DNA of 43,803 bases from Novosphingobium sp. Fuku2-ISO-50 (GCF_001519055.1 NZ_KQ954308.1:1-43803), one strand, 5' to 3'. Counted from the stretch's first letter, positions 1 through 8,306 are shown. A program made the numbers and translations. The notes: generated by a model not told the origin, from the letters alone.

Positions 1-51
1 GGGGTTACGGTGACACTTTACTAAATCCCCAATCCAGACTATCCGAAAGGC

Positions 52-723
52 ATGGCACGCTTACCCCGAGTCGTCCTTCCCGGCATCCCGCACCACATTA
101 CCCAGCGGGGCAATGGGCGGCAGCCGACGTTCTTCGAGGATGGCGATTATGCGCTCTATCTCGATATGCTGGCCGCGGCTGCGGATCGGGCGCAAGTGAA
201 AATATGGTCCTATTGCCTGATGCCCAATCACGTGCACATCATCCTTTGCCCCCAGGACGAGGATGGCTTGTGGCGAACCTTTGGCGATTTGCACCGCCGG
301 TACACTGGGTTCATCAATGCGCGTCGCCGGACGACGGGGCATTTGTGGCAGGGGCGGTTCGGTTCGGTAGCCATGGATGAGGCGCACTTTGTCACCGCGC
401 TGCGCTATGTTGCGCTCAATCCGGTGCGCGCGGGGCTGGTGCGCAAGGCACAGGACTGGCCCTGGTCGAGCACGCGCGCCCTGATCGCGGGGCACAGTGA
501 TCATGTCGTCGATGTTGCGCCCGCGCTGGAGCGGGTCGGCGATTTTGCCGCTTTCCTTGGGCAGGATTTCGATGAAGCGCTGACGTATGCCGCCTTGCGC
601 AAAGCGGAGAGTATCGGCCGACCGATCGGTTCGCCCGAATGGTTGGCGGACATGGAGGCGCGTACCGGCCTGACGCTCGCGCCGCAGAAGCGAGGGCCGA
701 AGCCCAAACGCGAAGAGGCTTGA
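52..723 (+). CDS. REP-associated tyrosine transposase (RAYT, Y1_Tnp family)
   Basis: A 223-residue IS200/IS605-like single-strand transposase of the RAYT group, domesticated enzymes thought to cut and move REP hairpins. The HUH metal site is seen as PNHVHII with His60 and His62. The segment ALRYVALNPVRAGLV has the tyrosine (Tyr119) in the place where the nucleophile is expected, and is followed by the QDWPWSS block common in RAYTs. The lysine/arginine-rich C-terminus (PQKRGPKPKREE) could bind DNA. The start codon follows a CGAAAGG stretch closely. No partner ORF and no classical terminal inverted repeats are seen, so this is a single-copy domesticated gene and not a complete IS. A REP pair at 8307-8416 is a candidate substrate. 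Confidence 0.88.
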   Translation: MARLPRVVLPGIPHHITQRGNGRQPTFFEDGDYALYLDMLAAAADRAQVKIWSYCLMPNHVHIILCPQDEDGLWRTFGDLHRRYTGFINARRRTTGHLWQGRFGSVAMDEAHFVTALRYVALNPVRAGLVRKAQDWPWSSTRALIAGHSDHVVDVAPALERVGDFAAFLGQDFDEALTYAALRKAESIGRPIGSPEWLADMEARTGLTLAPQKRGPKPKREEA

Positions 724-849
724 TAATCGGGCAGGCAAACCGCGCGAACCGGAAAAATACGCCCAGACGCGCGAAATTTGAGTCGAATGCGCAAGAATCC
801 TGACTGACCGGAAAGGGTTTATTGACCATAGTTGCGCAAAGGATAAGCC

Positions 850-1554
850 ATGGTCAGCACTGCTCCGACTCCGCGTCGCGGCCCAGCACCGCGTTTGGCG
901 ATCCGCCGATGGCTCGCTGTGTCTGGCGCGATGGCGCTGTCCGCCTGCGTCGGCAGCCCGGCGCACCATGCCACACCGCAGCGATCCACGGCCCGGATTG
1001 CTCCCAGCCCGAGCGGACGGCAATGCCTGTCCAGCCTGGGCCAGAGCCAGGTCAATTTCACCCCCCTGCCCGACCAGTATTTCGGCGCCGGTTGCTCGAC
1101 GATCAACACGGTGCGCCTGTCGTGGCTGCGCAGCGACGATGCGCATCTGCAACTGGCCAATATGGGCCCGGTGACCTGCTCGCTCGCCTCTGCGCTCGAA
1201 GGCTGGGCGCGGTTTGGCGTCGATCGCGCCGCGCGCCTGACGCTGGGCAGCCCGCTGGCACGGATCGATACATTCGGCAGCTATAACTGCCGCAACGTCG
1301 CCGGAACCGACCATCGCAGCGCGCATGCCACTGCCAACGCAGTCGACATCGCCGCTTTCGTCCTCGCCGACGGACGCCGCATCTCGGTCAAGGGCAACTG
1401 GTCAGACGGGACCCCGGCAGAACGCAATTTCCTGCGTGTGGTCCGCACCAGCGCGTGCAAGCGCTTTGCCATCGTGCTGACGCCCGATTACAACATCGCG
1501 CACCACGATCACTTTCACCTCGAAGTCGGCACCCAGCGACCGATCTGCCACTGA
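850..1554 (+). CDS. Extensin-like C-terminal domain lipoprotein (M15-like peptidase fold)
   Basis: A 234-residue envelope protein of the bacterial extensin-like family, whose C-terminal domain shares the VanY/M15 zinc-peptidase fold. The N-terminus has a basic stretch, a hydrophobic run and a lipobox ending LSAC (Cys33), so a lipoprotein is likely. The zinc site is visible as SAHATANAVD (His159, Asp166) and HHDHFHLE (Asp220, His221/His223). Six further cysteines could form disulfides. Peptidoglycan hydrolysis or modification is inferred, as no substrate is proven for the family. The ATG has a good AAGGA site 7 nt upstream. It converges on the regulator at 1620-2234, with a palindromic terminator between them. 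Confidence 0.85.
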   Translation: MVSTAPTPRRGPAPRLAIRRWLAVSGAMALSACVGSPAHHATPQRSTARIAPSPSGRQCLSSLGQSQVNFTPLPDQYFGAGCSTINTVRLSWLRSDDAHLQLANMGPVTCSLASALEGWARFGVDRAARLTLGSPLARIDTFGSYNCRNVAGTDHRSAHATANAVDIAAFVLADGRRISVKGNWSDGTPAERNFLRVVRTSACKRFAIVLTPDYNIAHHDHFHLEVGTQRPICH

Positions 1555-1559
1555 TCCCC

Positions 1560-1606
1560 AAAAAACGGGCTCGGCCGATCGGAGGGCGCCCTCCGATCGG
1601 CCGAGC
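1560..1606 (-). terminator. Intrinsic terminator: perfect 38-bp palindrome plus T6
   Basis: Bases 1569-1606 are a perfect palindrome with two 19-base arms (GCTCGGCCGATCGGAGGGC and its complement). Read on the minus strand the hairpin is followed by CCG and six T residues (complement of A1560-1565). It therefore fits an intrinsic terminator for the regulator gene whose stop is at 1620. On the plus strand no T-run follows, so termination of the extensin-like transcript would rest on the stem alone. Confidence 0.8.
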
Positions 1607-1619
1607 GCCCTTCGCGGTA

Positions 1620-2234
1620 TCAGGCGGCGTCCAGCCCCGTTGCCTCGATGCGCAACCGCACGGCCTCGGCGGCATGGCGGGCGCCGAGCTTGCCCATCAT
1701 TTTCATGCGGTGAATTTCGACCGTGCGCGGGCTGATTTCGAGATCGCGGGCGATCGCCTTGTTGCTGCATCCTTCAGCCAGGCGATCGAGCACTTCACGC
1801 TCGCGCAAGCTGAGCCGGGCGATGCGTTGACGCGCCTCGGCGGCGCGGGCCCGTTGTACGCGGTGGGTCTCTGCCTCGCGCGAGGCGCGGGCAATGGCTT
1901 CGTTGAGCGGGGCGATCTGCTGTGGCACGGCGAGATAATCGAGCGCGCCGGCCTTGATCGCGCGAACAACGTCGCCAGTATCGGGGGTTTCGGCAATCGC
2001 GATAACGGGCAACCATTGCCCTGCGCGCATCATCGCCGCGATCAGCAAGGCGATCCCTTCGCCAGGCGGATCATCATGCGCCAGAACCAGCCCACCGGAC
2101 GGAGCGTGCGATAGCAGCTCGTCCGTGTTGGCATAAATCTCGGCATGGTGCCCTGCCGCGAAGGCAAGGCGGGCGAGCTGCGCGCGGCGGGTTGAATCGC
2201 CATCGAGGATGTGCAGGGTGACGCGGTCGATCAT
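1620..2234 (-). CDS. FixJ/NarL-type LuxR-HTH response regulator with degenerate receiver
   Basis: A 204-residue transcription regulator with an N-terminal receiver-like domain (about 1-120) and a LuxR/FixJ helix-turn-helix (about 140-200). The HTH block LSLREREVLDRLAEGCSNKAIARDLEISPRTVEIH is canonical in its SxREREVL, NKxIA and RTVExH positions. The receiver lacks its chemistry. Aligned on the GIxLL helix, the phosphoacceptor Asp is Ala52, the conserved Thr is Ala in VIAIAE, and the Lys of the KP motif is Val in YLAVP. Classical phosphorelay control is therefore unlikely. The gene lies downstream of the Anbu operon on the same strand, separated by about 290 bases, and ends at a strong terminator. 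Its target is unknown; control of the neighbouring operon is only a guess. Confidence 0.85.
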   Translation of the reverse strand: MIDRVTLHILDGDSTRRAQLARLAFAAGHHAEIYANTDELLSHAPSGGLVLAHDDPPGEGIALLIAAMMRAGQWLPVIAIAETPDTGDVVRAIKAGALDYLAVPQQIAPLNEAIARASREAETHRVQRARAAEARQRIARLSLREREVLDRLAEGCSNKAIARDLEISPRTVEIHRMKMMGKLGARHAAEAVRLRIEATGLDAA

Positions 2235-2525
2235 GGTTTTTCTTAAACCAGTGTTTCATGGCTTTACGCCAATGGGGTTAGTTTCATTACGAACCCAACC
2301 CTTCGACCATCACAGAGGTTATACCGCACAATCCTTAGGGAATTCGCCTCCGATACGGAGACGTCTGCAAATGCAAAGCTTTTCCGCAGCGGGCCGGGCT
2401 CGGCCATACGTGCTTATGCGCAGCGATGTATGAGTCGAAGGTTTTCCGATAGCCTGAATGCGCTAACCAATTTGGCTAAGCAATTATCCTGAGTACCTAT
2501 ACTTACAAACCCGGATCGCACCGGA
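2235..2525. other. A+T-richer intergenic gap upstream of the regulator
   Basis: This 291-base gap lies between the end of the Anbu gene and the start of the regulator, both on the minus strand. Its base composition is visibly less G+C-rich than the flanking genes. It holds a small hairpin (CTCCG-TAT-CGGAG on the minus strand, near 2353-2365) but no coding frame I believe and no terminator with a T-run. It presumably carries the regulator's promoter. No sigma-70 or sigma-factor-specific consensus can be assigned with confidence. Confidence 0.4.
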
Positions 2526-3317
2526 TCAGGATATTGGCGCGCCACCCTCGCCACCGAGCCCGCCGGTCTCAAGATCATAGGCGGGCAATGACTGAAACGC
2601 GCGTCGCAAGGCATCGCCCCACCCGCGCGAGATCGCGCGAAAATAGGGATCGTCGGCAAGGATCCGGCGCTGGTGAATCGGGGCCAGCCGGTCGCGCTCG
2701 ATCACCATGAGATCAAGCGGCAGCCCGACCGACAGATTGGCCGCCAGCGTCGAATCGAACGAAACCATCAACAGCTTGACCGCATCTTCGAACCGCATCG
2801 TCCGGTCATAGCCGCGCAACAGGATCGGTCGCCCGTACTTCGTCTCGCCGATCTGGAAAAACGGCGTGTCAAAGCTCGCCTCGATGAAATTGCCTTCGGG
2901 GTAGATCAGGAACAGGCGCGGTGCCATGCCCTTGATCTGGCCGGCCAGAATGATCGAGGCGGTAAAGCGCGCGCCTTCCGCCTGCGGCCCGGCCTCGGGA
3001 TCGGGCAATTCACCCGGCCCCTCGATCACCCGGCGCAACATCCGCCCGACTTCGCTGGCGACCTGAAACATCGTCGGCGCCTCAAGGATCGAGGGGTGCC
3101 TGTCGCCCGGAACCTTGTTGCGTTCTTCAAGCTGGCTGATCACCGATTGCGTCGTCGCCAGATTGCCCGATGTCATCAACGTGATCACGCGCTCGTCCGG
3201 CACGTGCCAGCTGAACATCTTGCGAAACGTCGAGATGTTGTCGACGCCGGAATTGGTCCGGGTGTCGCTCATCAGCACGAGGCCGGCATCGAGCATCATG
3301 CCCACGCAATACGTCAT
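2526..3317 (-). CDS. Proteasome-type peptidase of the Anbu family
   Basis: A 263-residue cytoplasmic Ntn-hydrolase of the Anbu ('ancestral beta subunit') proteasome-like family, COG3484 type. After Met removal Thr2 (MTYCVG) becomes the N-terminal nucleophile. The typical SDTRTNSGVDNISTFRKMF segment carries the Asp and Lys positions expected of proteasome-like active sites, and LMTSGNLATTQ follows. Known Anbu proteins assemble into open, spiral rings; their substrate remains uncertain. The gene is the last of four minus-strand genes with a transglutaminase, an alpha-E protein and an ATP-grasp enzyme, the partner set described for Anbu by comparative genomics. A 94-base gap separates it from the transglutaminase gene, so it may also have its own promoter. 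Confidence 0.92.
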   Translation of the reverse strand: MTYCVGMMLDAGLVLMSDTRTNSGVDNISTFRKMFSWHVPDERVITLMTSGNLATTQSVISQLEERNKVPGDRHPSILEAPTMFQVASEVGRMLRRVIEGPGELPDPEAGPQAEGARFTASIILAGQIKGMAPRLFLIYPEGNFIEASFDTPFFQIGETKYGRPILLRGYDRTMRFEDAVKLLMVSFDSTLAANLSVGLPLDLMVIERDRLAPIHQRRILADDPYFRAISRGWGDALRRAFQSLPAYDLETGGLGGEGGAPIS

Positions 3318-3411
3318 CAGATGGTTCCAGCCCCGGTCATGGCTGCTGCCCTTAGCCCCGGTTGACCGATTCGCAAAACCGACAATCCCCGGAAGTCAGG
3401 CGCGCCCTTGA

Positions 3412-4248
3412 TCAGGCCGTCGCCAGAGCCCGCACGCTGAGCGTGATCGTCATCCGTTCGACATCTTTGGCCTCATCGCCGACAGGGACGGTATAAGTCA
3501 GCCCCTTGATCGGCGCGGCCTCGTCATAATCGCGCCCCGAGGCAACGCGGACATAGCGCGCGTCGGGACAGACCGCATTGGCAACGTCAAACCCGACCCA
3601 GCCGAGCCCTTCGACAAAGCCTTCGGCCCAGCCGTGCCCGGCATCCTGTTCCTCGCGCTCGTCCATCGCCAGATAGCCGCTGACATAGCGCGCCGGGATG
3701 CCCAGCGTGCGCGCCGCCGCAATGAAAACATGCGCCTGATCCTGGCACACACCGCGCGCCGCCGTCAGCGCGCCTTCGGCCGTGGTCGCGACATCGGTAT
3801 GCCCCGGCGCATAAACCACCGCCTCGCGCACCCGTGCGGTCAGCGCATGCAACGTCGCCAGCCGGTCATGCGCGGCATCGCCGTTCAGCCCGTCGACCAA
3901 TGCGGCAATCCCTGCGCCCGCGCGCGTCAGCGGCGTTGCGCGCGTAAAGTGCCACAGCGGCAAATAGCCGATATGCCGCCCGAACACCCCCGCCTCATCG
4001 CGTGTTTCGATAAGGCCATGCGCCCGGATCGTCAGTTCGCGCGCGCCGGGTACAATCCCGACCAGCGTGACCCGGTTCAGGTTTTCATCGTCATAGCCGA
4101 CTTCGACATGCGCACCTTCGCATTCGATGTCCCAGGCGATCACCGTCTGCCCCGGCGATGTCACCGGGGTCAGCCGCAGCCGTTGCAGGCCCTGCCGCAC
4201 AGGGCCGGGGAAGTGGTACGTGGTGACATGGTCGATCGCCAGGCGCAC
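3412..4248 (-). CDS. Transglutaminase-like cysteine peptidase of the Anbu cluster
   Basis: A 278-residue protein with an N-terminal Bact_transglu_N beta domain (about 1-85) and a transglutaminase-like core. The papain-like triad is complete: Cys168 in ARGVCQDQAH, His205 in AGHGWAE and Asp221 in VGFDVAN. Members of this group are predicted peptidases or amidases rather than true cross-linkers. I chose the second GTG at 4248, because GGGAGG lies 8 nt before it and directly abuts the first GTG at 4257. No signal peptide is seen, so it should be cytoplasmic. It starts 14 nt after the alpha-E stop codon and is probably co-transcribed with it. Its substrate may be the peptide made by the ATP-grasp/alpha-E pair; this is inference. 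Confidence 0.9.
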   Translation of the reverse strand: MRLAIDHVTTYHFPGPVRQGLQRLRLTPVTSPGQTVIAWDIECEGAHVEVGYDDENLNRVTLVGIVPGARELTIRAHGLIETRDEAGVFGRHIGYLPLWHFTRATPLTRAGAGIAALVDGLNGDAAHDRLATLHALTARVREAVVYAPGHTDVATTAEGALTAARGVCQDQAHVFIAAARTLGIPARYVSGYLAMDEREEQDAGHGWAEGFVEGLGWVGFDVANAVCPDARYVRVASGRDYDEAAPIKGLTYTVPVGDEAKDVERMTITLSVRALATA

Positions 4249-4262
4249 AGGTTTCACCTCCC

Positions 4263-5210
4263 TTATTCGACAAACCGGTAATCGCGCTGAATCTGCTGCG
4301 CGAGCCGGTTGTTGCAGGCGAGAAATTCGCCGATGAACTGATGCAGCCCCTGCTCGAAAATCGCCTCGATGGTCAGCGCCGAAAGGCGCGCCTCGCTGGC
4401 TCGCTGAATGGCATGGGCCTCTGTCTCAAACCCGTATTCGCGCGCCAGATAGGCCAGATGACCCGACAATTCGGCATAACAAAACGCCAGACTGCGTGGA
4501 AACCGCTTGTCCAGGATCAGGAATGACGCAATTCCGCGCGGGTCCATTTGCCCCGCGTTGAGCCAGCGATAGGCCCGCTCACCCGCCACCGAACGCAGCA
4601 CGTTTTCCCATTGGACATTGTCGAGGCTCGACCCGACCGCCGACAGGCTGGGCAGCAGGACATAGTATTTCACATCGAGAATGCGCGCAGTGTTATCGGC
4701 GCGTTCGACAAACGTGCCGATCCCGGCGAAATCATAGATGTCGTTGCGCAACATCGTGCCTTCCATCGCGCCGCGCACCAGCGTCGCCTGGCGGCGGATG
4801 GCATCGAGCACATCGCCCAGCCGCGTTTCGGTCACCGGCCTCGCCAGCACCTCTTTCAGCTTCATCCAGCTTTCGTTGACCGCTTCCCAGACTTCGCGCG
4901 TGATCCCGGTGCGCACCATGCGCGCATTGGTCCGCGCCATTTCGATCATCGCCAGCACGCTCGCGGGATTGTCGCGATCACGCAGGACAAAGTTGAACAC
5001 GTGCGGCCCGGTGATCTCTTCGCCATGGCGGGCCGCATAGGCGCGCTGCATGCCCAGTGTGATCAATACACTGCGCCATTCCTCGCTCGCCGCGCCGCTG
5101 TCGCGGGTCAACGCCATGCGAAATCCCGCCTCGATCAGCCGGGCGGTGTTTTCCGCCCGCTCAAGATAACGGAACAGCCAGAAAATCCCGTTTGCCGACC
5201 TGCCTAGCAT
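4263..5210 (-). CDS. Alpha-E domain protein (DUF403)
   Basis: A 315-residue, almost wholly helical protein of the alpha-E (DUF403) family. The N-terminus MLGRSANGIFWLFRYLERAENTARLIEAG is diagnostic. Conserved Glu/Arg-rich helices (VERADNTARILD, FLILDKRFPRSLAFC) run through the chain. No catalytic activity is established. Comparative genomics links it to circularly permuted ATP-grasp and transglutaminase genes, and predicts a part in peptide or amide-bond formation. It lies 30 bases after the ATP-grasp stop and just before the transglutaminase gene, an operon arrangement. Upstream GGGTGAGC is a weak but usable ribosome site. Confidence 0.92.
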   Translation of the reverse strand: MLGRSANGIFWLFRYLERAENTARLIEAGFRMALTRDSGAASEEWRSVLITLGMQRAYAARHGEEITGPHVFNFVLRDRDNPASVLAMIEMARTNARMVRTGITREVWEAVNESWMKLKEVLARPVTETRLGDVLDAIRRQATLVRGAMEGTMLRNDIYDFAGIGTFVERADNTARILDVKYYVLLPSLSAVGSSLDNVQWENVLRSVAGERAYRWLNAGQMDPRGIASFLILDKRFPRSLAFCYAELSGHLAYLAREYGFETEAHAIQRASEARLSALTIEAIFEQGLHQFIGEFLACNNRLAQQIQRDYRFVE

Positions 5211-5240
5211 GTTGTGCTCACCCGCGCTCCGAACCCCTGA

Positions 5241-6674
5241 TCAATCATCCAGCACCCAACTGTCCTTGGTCCCCCCGCCTTGCGACGAATTGACCACCAG
5301 CGAGCCCTTTTTCAGCGCCACGCGGGTCAGCCCCCCCGGGGTGATGTCTACGCCGTGCGGGCTGACCAGAACAAACGGGCGCAAATCGACATGGCGCGGC
5401 GCCAGCCCCGCCTTGGTAAAGATCGGCACGGTCGACAGCGACAGCGTCGGCTGGGCGATATAGTTGTCCGGCCGCGCCCGCAGCTTTGCGGCGAATGCGG
5501 CAATTTCCTTTTTCGACGATGTCGGCCCGATCAACATGCCATAGCCGCCCGACCCGTGCACTTCCTTGACCACCAGCTCGGCCAGATTGTCGAGCACATA
5601 GGCCAGCGCATCGGGCTCCGAACAGCGCCAGGTCGGCACATTGGCCAGGATCGGCTTTTCGCCGGTATAGAATTCGACGATCTCGGGCATGAAGCTGTAG
5701 ATCGCCTTGTCATCGGCGATGCCCGTGCCCGGCGCGTTGGCGATGGTGATCCCGCCAGCGCGATAGACGTCCATGATCCCGGCAACGCCGAGCACGCTTT
5801 GCGGATTGAACGACAAGGGATCGAGGTAATCGTCATCGACCCGGCGATAGATCACGTCGACCGGTTGCCAGCCCTTGGTCGTGCGCATGGCCACGCGCCC
5901 GCCTTCGACTTTGAGATCGCTGCCTTCGACCAGCTCGGCGCCCATCTGATCGGCCAGGAAAGCATGCTCGAAATAGGCCGAATTGTGAATGCCCGGCGTC
6001 AGGACGGCGACCCTCGGCTTGTCTCCGGCAAAGGCCGCCGGGGCACAGGCGGCCAGACTGCGCGCCAGCCGCCGGGGATAGTCCGATACCTCGCGCACGC
6101 GCACCTGCGTAAACAGCTCGGGAAACATCGCCATCATCGTCTCGCGGTTCTCCAGCATGTAGGAGACCCCCGAAGGCGTGCGCGCGTTGTCTTCCAAAAC
6201 CATGAAATCGTCTTCGCCGGTGCGGACGAGATCGACCCCGACGATATGGGTATAGACCCCGCCCGGCGGCGTGAACCCGGCCATCTGCGCAAGATAGGCG
6301 GCATTGTCGCGCAACAGCCGTTCGGGCACGCGCCCGGCACGGACGATTTCCTGACGATGGTAAAGGTCGTGCAAAAAGGCGTTGAGCGCGCGCACCCGCT
6401 GCTCGATCCCGCGCGACAGTTTGCGCCATTGGCTCGCGGTGATGATCCGCGGCACCGAGTCAAACGGGATCAGCCGCTCTTCGGCATCGGCAGCGCCATA
6501 GACGTTGAACGTGATCCCGGTTCGCCGAAAAAAAGCCTCTGCCTCGATACCCTTGCGCTTCAACAGGCCGGGCGCTTGTGCATCGAGCCACTGGCGATAC
6601 CCGGCATAAGCAGGGCGCACCGTGCCATCGGCTTCAAGCATCTCGTCATACGACGAGGACGAGGTTCGGTTCAT
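5241..6674 (-). CDS. Circularly permuted type 2 ATP-grasp protein
   Basis: A 477-residue ATP-grasp enzyme of the circularly permuted type (CP_ATPgrasp_2, DUF404/407). The family is predicted to join a carboxylate to an amine through an acyl phosphate, making a peptide or amide bond. Family hallmarks are EAFFRRTGITFNVYG, the GVDLVRTGEDDFMVLEDNARTPSGVSYMLENR block, PGTGIADDKAIYSFMPEIVEFYTGEKPIL, and KEVHGSGGYGMLIGP near the C-terminus, where the Lys and Gly-rich loop should hold nucleotide. It is first in the four-gene minus-strand cluster, with a GGATGAG ribosome site before the ATG. Its product is unknown. The pairing with alpha-E, transglutaminase and Anbu peptidase suggests a make-and-break peptide system. 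Confidence 0.93.
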   Translation of the reverse strand: MNRTSSSSYDEMLEADGTVRPAYAGYRQWLDAQAPGLLKRKGIEAEAFFRRTGITFNVYGAADAEERLIPFDSVPRIITASQWRKLSRGIEQRVRALNAFLHDLYHRQEIVRAGRVPERLLRDNAAYLAQMAGFTPPGGVYTHIVGVDLVRTGEDDFMVLEDNARTPSGVSYMLENRETMMAMFPELFTQVRVREVSDYPRRLARSLAACAPAAFAGDKPRVAVLTPGIHNSAYFEHAFLADQMGAELVEGSDLKVEGGRVAMRTTKGWQPVDVIYRRVDDDYLDPLSFNPQSVLGVAGIMDVYRAGGITIANAPGTGIADDKAIYSFMPEIVEFYTGEKPILANVPTWRCSEPDALAYVLDNLAELVVKEVHGSGGYGMLIGPTSSKKEIAAFAAKLRARPDNYIAQPTLSLSTVPIFTKAGLAPRHVDLRPFVLVSPHGVDITPGGLTRVALKKGSLVVNSSQGGGTKDSWVLDD

Positions 6675-6874
6675 AGGCTCATCCCGTATGCACGTCCCTT
6701 ATGCACCCCGTTGCTCGCACAGGTTTGCCCACCCGGCAAGCCGGCCCGTTGCAACTGCAAAATTATCGGTTCGTTCCATCTGTGCATGACGTGATCTGGC
6801 CCTACCCTTTTCAGCCGGAGCGGATCGCGGCAACGCCCTTTTAGGGGAATTTCCACCAAACTGGTTGACCAGGA
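6675..6874. other. Probable promoter gap of the ATP-grasp/Anbu operon
   Basis: The 200 bases between the MFS stop and the ATP-grasp start hold no credible gene. They should contain the operon promoter, because no other gap of comparable size precedes the next three genes. On the minus strand an A+T-rich patch (GATAATTTTGCAG, near 6758-6770) stands out from the G+C-rich surroundings. No intrinsic terminator for the upstream MFS gene could be recognised. Confidence 0.4.
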
Positions 6875-8164
6875 TCACTGTGTGACGAGTCTGCGTCGAG
6901 TGCGCGCCAGCGCCCCCACAAACACCAGCGCCAGCGCCTGCACCGCAACCAGCCCCCAAAACCCGGCACGAAAGCTGCCCGTGGCATCGCGCGCCATGCC
7001 CCATACGATCGGCCCGACAAAGGCGCCCGCCTGGCTCATCGCATTGACCATCGCCGTTGCCACCGCCATGTCGCGCGGGGCCACCAGATCGGTACACGCC
7101 ATCCACACCGACAGCGTCACCGAGCCCCAGCACGCGACATAACAGCCATAGGCGATCAGCCCGGTCGCGCGCCCGCCACCTGCGGCAAACAGCAGATAGG
7201 CCAGAAGGACCATAGCCGTGCTGCCCGCCATGAACGGCATGCGCGTGCCCAGACGGTCCGAAGTCCAGCCGGTAAACAGCATCCCCGCCGCCCCCGCCAA
7301 TCCGCCCAGCGAGACCAGATAGCCAACCGAAGCGACCGGCCACCCGGTTGCCTGGCCCAGGATCTGCGGCTCGGACAGGGTAAACGTGTAATAGGCGCAA
7401 GTCGTCAGAAACCCGACGATCCCCAGCAGGAGCACCACCGGAAGACGCAGCGCGCGCAACAGATGCCCATGCTCGCGCACCGGCCCCGCATCCTCGGCCA
7501 GTCGCGCCGCCAGCCAGTCCTTTTCCGCCGCGCTCAGCCAGGCGACTTTATGCGGCGCTTCGGGCAGCAGCCACAGCACCAATATGCCCACCAGAACGGC
7601 GGGCAGCCCTTCGACCAGAAACAGCCATTGCCACCCCTTCAGCCCGCCCGCGCCGTTCATCGCCAGCAACCAGACCGAGACCACCCCCATCACCACGCGG
7701 GTCAGCGGCCCGGAGATGTAAAACCGGCTGATCGCCCGCCCCCGCGCCGCCTTGGGAAACCACAGCGACAGGTAAAAGATCACCCCCGGAAAGAACCCGG
7801 CCTCGGCCAGCCCGAGCAAAAACCGCAGCACGTAAAATTGCCAGGCGGTGTGCACCAGCATCATCGCGGCGGCGAGCATCCCCCAGGTAATCATGATCCG
7901 CGCGATCCACCGCCGCGCGCCGACGCGTTCGAGCAGGATGTTCGACGGCACTTCGAACAGCGCATAGGACAGGAAAAACACACCCCCGCCAATGCCATAG
8001 ACCGTCGCCGAAAAGCCAAGATCGGCATTCATCGTCCTGGCGGCGAAACTGATGTTCGACCGATCCATGAACGCGACCATATAGGCCAGGCCCAGCAAGG
8101 GGATGATCCGCCAGCCGGCGCGACGCAAAACGCCCGCGCCATCGACCGCTACCGACTGATCCAT
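6875..8164 (-). CDS. MFS transporter, anion:cation symporter (ACS)-like family
   Basis: A 429-residue inner-membrane carrier with about 12 hydrophobic helices. The N-terminal sequence GLAYMVAFMDRSNISFAARTMNADLGFSATVYGIGGGVFFLSYALFEVPSN, the family's helix 1-2 pattern, places it in the ACS group that imports organic acids such as sugar acids or aromatic acids. The helix 2-3 loop ERVGARRWIARIMITWG and the loop SRFYISGPLT also fit. The substrate cannot be told from sequence. A strong AGGGGATGG site precedes the ATG. No catabolic gene or dedicated regulator lies next to it, and the REP pair lies upstream of it. Confidence 0.9.
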   Translation of the reverse strand: MDQSVAVDGAGVLRRAGWRIIPLLGLAYMVAFMDRSNISFAARTMNADLGFSATVYGIGGGVFFLSYALFEVPSNILLERVGARRWIARIMITWGMLAAAMMLVHTAWQFYVLRFLLGLAEAGFFPGVIFYLSLWFPKAARGRAISRFYISGPLTRVVMGVVSVWLLAMNGAGGLKGWQWLFLVEGLPAVLVGILVLWLLPEAPHKVAWLSAAEKDWLAARLAEDAGPVREHGHLLRALRLPVVLLLGIVGFLTTCAYYTFTLSEPQILGQATGWPVASVGYLVSLGGLAGAAGMLFTGWTSDRLGTRMPFMAGSTAMVLLAYLLFAAGGGRATGLIAYGCYVACWGSVTLSVWMACTDLVAPRDMAVATAMVNAMSQAGAFVGPIVWGMARDATGSFRAGFWGLVAVQALALVFVGALARTRRRLVTQ

Positions 8165-8306
8165 GCCATCCCCTGTTCCCGCCTATGCCGAAGAACTATG
8201 ACGCGGGAAAACGCGACCTGCCAAGCGGCAATTAGCCCCGCCCCTGAGGGCTATGGCCTTCACGCATCTCAACTATGCATATTTCATGCAGGCAAATCAA
8301 ACAGGT

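Noticed and set aside
52..723. RAYT region considered as a complete insertion sequence
   Set aside because: No terminal inverted repeats, target duplication or partner gene could be found; a single-gene domesticated element fits better.
5280..6794. A 504-codon plus-strand frame across the ATP-grasp gene
   Set aside because: Antisense shadow of a strongly conserved gene.
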